NCBI GenBank assembly: GCA_905188195.1
Contig: CAJJKY010000012.1
Location: 1 to 64,000 of the forward strand
Source: Streptococcus parasanguinis
GTDB taxonomy: Bacteria > Bacillota > Bacilli > Lactobacillales > Streptococcaceae
Length of the DNA stretch: 64,000 nt
Direction: 5' to 3'
This document shows, piece by piece, positions 60,509-64,000 of the stretch (within the stretch, counting starts at the first letter, position 1; each line of letters begins with the position of its first letter). The position numbers and the translations under genes were made by a program. Under the pieces are notes generated by a model. It was not told the DNA's origin. It searched no databases and saw only the letters and a program-made list of their open reading frames with translations.

Positions 60509-61190
60509 CACAGACCACCCCCACAAAACAGCCGATCAAGGTCGCAGCTAGCACAGCTAGCGGTTGCGAAACAAAAAAGAGTAAGAGAAAGAAACTCACT
60601 GCTACTGCTAACAGCACCATGAGCATGGTCTTGGTCTTTTCTGTCAGTTGCATTCCTTGAAACTGGGCTGCAAAAATCCCAATAAACATAGCCACCAAAG
60701 CAAAATCAAGCCCAAAAGCCTTTGGATCAGGTAGGAGAGATCCTAGAGCTGTTCCGATAACCGTCGCACTGATCCAGGCCACATAGCCTACTAGATTGTT
60801 CCCATGCATCCAAGGAACTGTAATGGTGTCCGTCTTTAACTTCTCACTCAAGTAGACCCCATAACTCTCATCAGTCAGGAGACTGCCAATCCCAATGGTA
60901 TGAGCAAGACTAGCATCCTTAAAGTCAGACGACGTATGTAGGCTCATCAACATATTACGGAGATTGATCAAACACACCGTCAAGGCCATATTCAATATCG
61001 AAGAATGAGCCGCAATCAGAGAGATCATCGCAAACTGAGCCGCCCCAGCATAGACCAAGACACTCATCAAGGCCATCTCCAAAGGAGAAAGATAGGGAGA
61101 CGCCACCACACCGCAAGCTAGGCCAATACTGATATAGCCCAAAGCCGTCGGTAGCGCGTCCCTCACCCCCTGCCAAAAATCTTTTTCCAC
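60495..61190 (-). CDS. azlC: Branched-chain amino acid permease AzlC
   Basis: A 231-aa membrane protein with about five to six transmembrane segments and AzlC landmarks (ALPTALGYISIGLACGVVA, YAGAAQFAMISLIAA, LTDESYGVYLSEKL). It starts at GTG with AAGGAGTGAGAGA in front. First gene of azlC-azlD. A TGT-extended TATAAT (minus strand, near 61220) is the likely promoter. Confidence 0.9.
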   Translation of the reverse strand: MEKDFWQGVRDALPTALGYISIGLACGVVASPYLSPLEMALMSVLVYAGAAQFAMISLIAAHSSILNMALTVCLINLRNMLMSLHTSSDFKDASLAHTIGIGSLLTDESYGVYLSEKLKTDTITVPWMHGNNLVGYVAWISATVIGTALGSLLPDPKAFGLDFALVAMFIGIFAAQFQGMQLTEKTKTMLMVLLAVAVSFFLLLFFVSQPLAVLAATLIGCFVGVVCDACE

Positions 61191-61300
61191 TCTCTCACTC
61201 CTTTCTGAATCATTGACCTCTATTATAACACAAGAAAAAAGGTTGAAAAAGAAGATCTGGTATAGAAAGGATAATCCCTCATTATACTCCTATCTCTCCA

Positions 61301-61858
61301 CTACTTATTCACTTTTAAATCCGACATTTCTAATGTCATCTTCTCTTCTTGTGTCATGGTCTCGACAATTTGTTTTTGCTCACTTGATATTGGCAAGGTC
61401 AAAATCGTAGCAGATTGATCCGGCAATACTCCACTGTCACTAATTTTATAGCCAATCCGTTGATTCTGATAAATGAATTGCCCATCATATTTCCAATTCA
61501 ATGAAAAGTCAAAATCCTTATCAATTTGAAATCCAGCTTTGTTAATCAATAGAAAAACGGCATATTCTTGTTGATTGGATGAGAAAGTTGCTCCCGTATA
61601 GTTGATCGATAGGCTTCCTTGATTTCCTAGTTCTGGATGTTCCTTGGTTAATTTCTTCCCCAATTCAATTACATTTGTTTCTTTCCCTTCATACTGTGGG
61701 GGTAATACAAATTGCAAACCTGTCTCATTTTTAACAGATGAGGACTCTTTTGAAGTCTGATCTGTTTTACTCGGCGAAGAATCTTTTGATTCATGTCGAG
61801 ACTGGGCGCATGCTGTTAATGATAGAAGCGCTATGAACAAAACGATCGTTTTTTTCAT
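61301..61858 (-). CDS. Lipoprotein of unknown function
   Basis: A 185-aa exported lipoprotein: signal peptide MKKTIVLFIALLSLTAC with lipidated Cys17, a Ser/Lys/Thr linker to about 45, then a soluble domain (LQFVLPPQYEGKETNVIELG...). The frame is open 9 codons upstream, but MKK at 61858 gives a normal signal peptide; the Shine-Dalgarno is weak, so translation may be coupled to the upstream gene. It is the last gene of an AT-rich leftward cluster. No family recognised. Confidence 0.7.
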   Translation of the reverse strand: MKKTIVLFIALLSLTACAQSRHESKDSSPSKTDQTSKESSSVKNETGLQFVLPPQYEGKETNVIELGKKLTKEHPELGNQGSLSINYTGATFSSNQQEYAVFLLINKAGFQIDKDFDFSLNWKYDGQFIYQNQRIGYKISDSGVLPDQSATILTLPISSEQKQIVETMTQEEKMTLEMSDLKVNK

Positions 61859-61891
61859 CATTTCTACTTCTTTATTCTTATCCATTTCATT

Positions 61892-62560
61892 CTAGTTACT
61901 TTTTTCGATGACTATCTCTTCTACACTATCAAGCCTTAAATTTCCTGTTTTTGCTCCTAAAAGAACTGGAACTTTACCAAATTCGAAGGTCAATAGAAAA
62001 GCTGTAAGAATACCGCCTATTACTAAAAAGATCCCTTCTTGACCATTATTATTAAATAAATACATAGCTAAACAGGCCAGTAAAACAAGATTTAATAGAT
62101 GGGCATCAAAAATTTGCTTTCTTTCTGGTATCGGCTTGAAAGTCACCCTGTATCTCTTAGTAGCTGTAGGAAATAGATTCTTAACCTTTTTACGAGCCTT
62201 TTCTATAGAAAATCGAAAGAGCACAAAAGATATTAGCATGGCAACCACAAATAAGACTATCTTTAGGAAAATTTGCTGACTAATAGCATACTCACTGAAT
62301 AGCTTTTTTAAGAGACTATAAACCACTCCAACAAATGGCTGGACTATGATAGCTGCTATCCCCCCATTTATTTTATTGATGGGTGTGCCTGGGATTTCAA
62401 CTTTTTTATCTACTTCCATCATCTCAACAGTGATAGCTTCCGTTGGCAACCCCCAATAATAGAGCTTAGGCTTCATGGTACTAGCATCTAACAGAAATTT
62501 TTTACCATCGTACTCCACCAGTTGGTGACAGAAAATACTTGTTTCTTTATATTCTAACAT
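61892..62560 (-). CDS. DUF443-like membrane protein
   Basis: A 222-aa protein. The N-terminal part FLLDASTMKPKLYYWGLPTEA resembles the start of DUF443 proteins; four hydrophobic segments follow (about 68-88, 98-118, 153-170, 175-193). A staphylococcal DUF443 protein is immunity to a type VII-secreted membrane toxin; whether this one is related is uncertain. GGAAGTAAATAGG precedes the start. It sits 33 bp upstream of the lipoprotein gene on the same strand. Confidence 0.5.
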   Translation of the reverse strand: MLEYKETSIFCHQLVEYDGKKFLLDASTMKPKLYYWGLPTEAITVEMMEVDKKVEIPGTPINKINGGIAAIIVQPFVGVVYSLLKKLFSEYAISQQIFLKIVLFVVAMLISFVLFRFSIEKARKKVKNLFPTATKRYRVTFKPIPERKQIFDAHLLNLVLLACLAMYLFNNNGQEGIFLVIGGILTAFLLTFEFGKVPVLLGAKTGNLRLDSVEEIVIEKSN

Positions 62561-62684
62561 CCTATTTACTTCCTACATGCTTTCAACATAGCATCCTAGA
62601 CGGTACCAACCCGATCCAATCCAACTTTCTTCTCCCAATCTTCCAGATAAGGCTTTACTCAGCCAATTCCCCACCTATGCTATT

Positions 62685-63242
62685 TCAGAAACTTTCCTTA
62701 TCTCCCTTTTCTACGTTTTTAGCAATGAACTCTATCATATCATTCCATTTATGAAGTTGGTAATCAAATTTAAACATAAAAATCACTGAAAAACTAATGA
62801 GCAAAAAGAGTGCTGCAATGGTTTCATTTCCGATGACAAACAAAAGAATAGCGGCTACAGTTAGGAACCTAAAAAGATTGACCAGAAATGTAAAGTACAC
62901 CTTCCGTCTCTTTAATGCCTTGATTAACTTCTTGCACTGATCCTCATCCAACTTGGATGGTTGTAATTTCAAGCTCGCATGGTAATATCGAATGATCCAC
63001 GCAGCTAGGAAGTAGGAGATAACACCTAAAATCGGAATCGTTCCAAATCGGACCAACTGATTGTCAAATATTCCATACTCCGCTAATCCATCCGAAATTT
63101 TGTTAATAATAAATAATGTAATAGGGAGCAGTACATAAGACCAGTAGTTAGGAGAAGATGTCTCTTCTAGTATGACTTTTTCCTCCCAATCAAAATGGTA
63201 ATTCTTGTTCTCCCATATCCCTAAATTAATTATTGTTTGCAT
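62685..63242 (-). CDS. Membrane protein of unknown function, DUF443-like layout
   Basis: A 185-aa protein with four hydrophobic segments in two pairs (about 33-50, 67-85, 115-133, 135-155) and a basic centre (KKLIKALKRRK). GAGGTTGTT precedes the ATG. Its layout resembles the neighbouring 61892-62560 product, though sequence likeness is weak. It may be cotranscribed with that gene across a 124-bp gap, in which I see nothing recognisable. Confidence 0.5.
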   Translation of the reverse strand: MQTIINLGIWENKNYHFDWEEKVILEETSSPNYWSYVLLPITLFIINKISDGLAEYGIFDNQLVRFGTIPILGVISYFLAAWIIRYYHASLKLQPSKLDEDQCKKLIKALKRRKVYFTFLVNLFRFLTVAAILLFVIGNETIAALFLLISFSVIFMFKFDYQLHKWNDMIEFIAKNVEKGDKESF

Positions 63243-63287
63243 AACAACCTCTTTTTCACTCTCCTTGTATGTTTTCTAAATATTCTC

Positions 63288-63995
63288 TCAGTACCAATTT
63301 GAAATAGATTTACCGTTATAATACTTTTGAATCTCATCGAACTGAGAGATTTTCGTATCTTTATTTTCTACACTCAGTTCTTTAGGTAGATAGGCATAAT
63401 CGTACACAGAGGAACCTAATTTAAGAAATTCTGTTTCTAGATCTATCAGTTCTTTCCCATTCGTAATCACACCATTCTCAGAATTAATCACTTTATATGC
63501 AAAACCTTCTGGTTTTGAAAAGAGGTTAAATGCAGTCGGATAGGATGCCTTTAAATTGATATTCCCTTTGTAAGATTCCTCCTTCCAAAAACCATTATAA
63601 AAGGGATGAACTCCAGCAGTGTAGCCTTTAAGGGTAGAAATGGAGAGATACACTCTATTTTTCTCATTTACGTCTTCTTCCGTTATTTCTTTATCAATTT
63701 TAAGGGTTTTAAGATTAAGTAAGAAATAACGTGGCTGAGTTTGCTTCATAATTTTAATGATAGCGTAGTCCTTCCCATTCATTTTTCGAAGAGTTGGAAA
63801 AGATCCATAGAGCTCAAAATCATCATTTTTTACATACTCTACCATCATCTTCCAAAGGTCGACTTCCTTTCGTTTCGCCTTACTCCCTGTTAAATCATAA
63901 ATCTCTAAATGGGCAAATTCATCCGACTTCATTTTTTTCGATGGAATAATACCCCTTACTCTGTTTCTTTGCCTAACCAAATAATTAGAGTTCAC
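63288..63995 (-). CDS. Unknown protein, start near or beyond the window edge
   Basis: A 235-aa frame reading leftward from a GTG at 63995; the frame remains open to the window end, so the true start may lie outside. It looks soluble and mixed alpha/beta, with no signal peptide in the visible part (…DFELYGSFPTLRKMNGKDYA, RYFLLNLKTLKIDKEI). It is the first visible gene of the AT-rich cluster of membrane proteins and lipoproteins. No family recognised. Confidence 0.5.
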   Translation of the reverse strand: MNSNYLVRQRNRVRGIIPSKKMKSDEFAHLEIYDLTGSKAKRKEVDLWKMMVEYVKNDDFELYGSFPTLRKMNGKDYAIIKIMKQTQPRYFLLNLKTLKIDKEITEEDVNEKNRVYLSISTLKGYTAGVHPFYNGFWKEESYKGNINLKASYPTAFNLFSKPEGFAYKVINSENGVITNGKELIDLETEFLKLGSSVYDYAYLPKELSVENKDTKISQFDEIQKYYNGKSISNWY

Positions 63996-64000
63996 CTCAA

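Noticed and set aside
62688..62700. The 13-mer GAAACTTTCCTTA, identical to the start of the structured element
   Set aside because: It lies in the coding end of a membrane protein gene and the match stops after 13 bases with no further similarity. A chance match is plausible.

Overview
The window looks like a chromosomal segment of a low-GC oral Streptococcus, probably of the mitis/sanguinis/parasanguinis type. The indicators are the conserved block rnhC-zapA-cvpA-mutS2, lepB-recD2-dinB-pflB, CppA, RocS, PepX, a mevalonate route to isoprenoids split into two operons, and streptococcal promoters, ribosome binding sites and U-tract terminators. The genus call is inferred from gene content; the species is not resolved. 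I see no rRNA, tRNA, CRISPR array, transposase or prophage.

Layout. 1-0.5 kb: the start of a copper operon (copY, with two cop boxes). 0.5-8.7 kb: leftward genes, including an SGNH hydrolase and HAD phosphatase pair, an HD phosphohydrolase, an AraC/GyrI regulator with a ClbS-like protein, and an operon of CapA, a membrane-tethered MutS-like ATPase and a DUF554 protein. 8.7-13.9 kb: msrAB, a possible 28-aa peptide, pyrD and gdhA, with two copies of a 175-180 bp repeat. 13.9-21.3 kb: two membrane proteins sharing a new-looking N-terminal domain, MscS, SstT, a glycine-riboswitch-controlled AGCS symporter and a cytosolic C69 dipeptidase. 21.3-32.5 kb: DNA maintenance genes (mutS2, cvpA, zapA, rnhC, lepB, recD2, dinB) and pflB. 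32.6-34.5 kb: a 37-aa membrane peptide with its own promoter, a split ThrE exporter and a small membrane protein. 34.7-44.2 kb: mvaS-mvaA facing mvaK1-mvaD-mvaK2-fni, with an anchored dipeptidase/PrsW protease pair between them. 44.3-51.6 kb: a serine hydrolase, CppA, a membrane protein with a permuted NlpC/P60-like domain, PepX, RocS, an exonuclease and YbaB. 51.7-58.1 kb: the lactate racemase system (larE and a Crp/Fnr regulator leftward, larABCD rightward). 58.2-64 kb: a flavoprotein, lipoproteins, AzlCD and an AT-rich cluster of unknown membrane proteins and lipoproteins.

The most unusual signal is a pair of ~138-nt elements at 37175-37312 and 40196-40333. Each folds into a closed, three-armed structure, and one arm shows two full compensatory base-pair changes between copies. 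Each lies just after the last gene of one of the two mevalonate operons, in the sense orientation, before that operon's terminator. One copy is bracketed by a 13-bp direct repeat. They could be a structured 3'-UTR RNA or a mobile repeat; the window alone cannot decide.

Other items worth attention are a glycine riboswitch whose alternative pairings predict an OFF switch, a complete nickel-pincer lactate racemase locus with a 19-nt perfect palindrome at the larA promoter and a histidine-rich LarC insert, and two short ORFs with strong translation signals.
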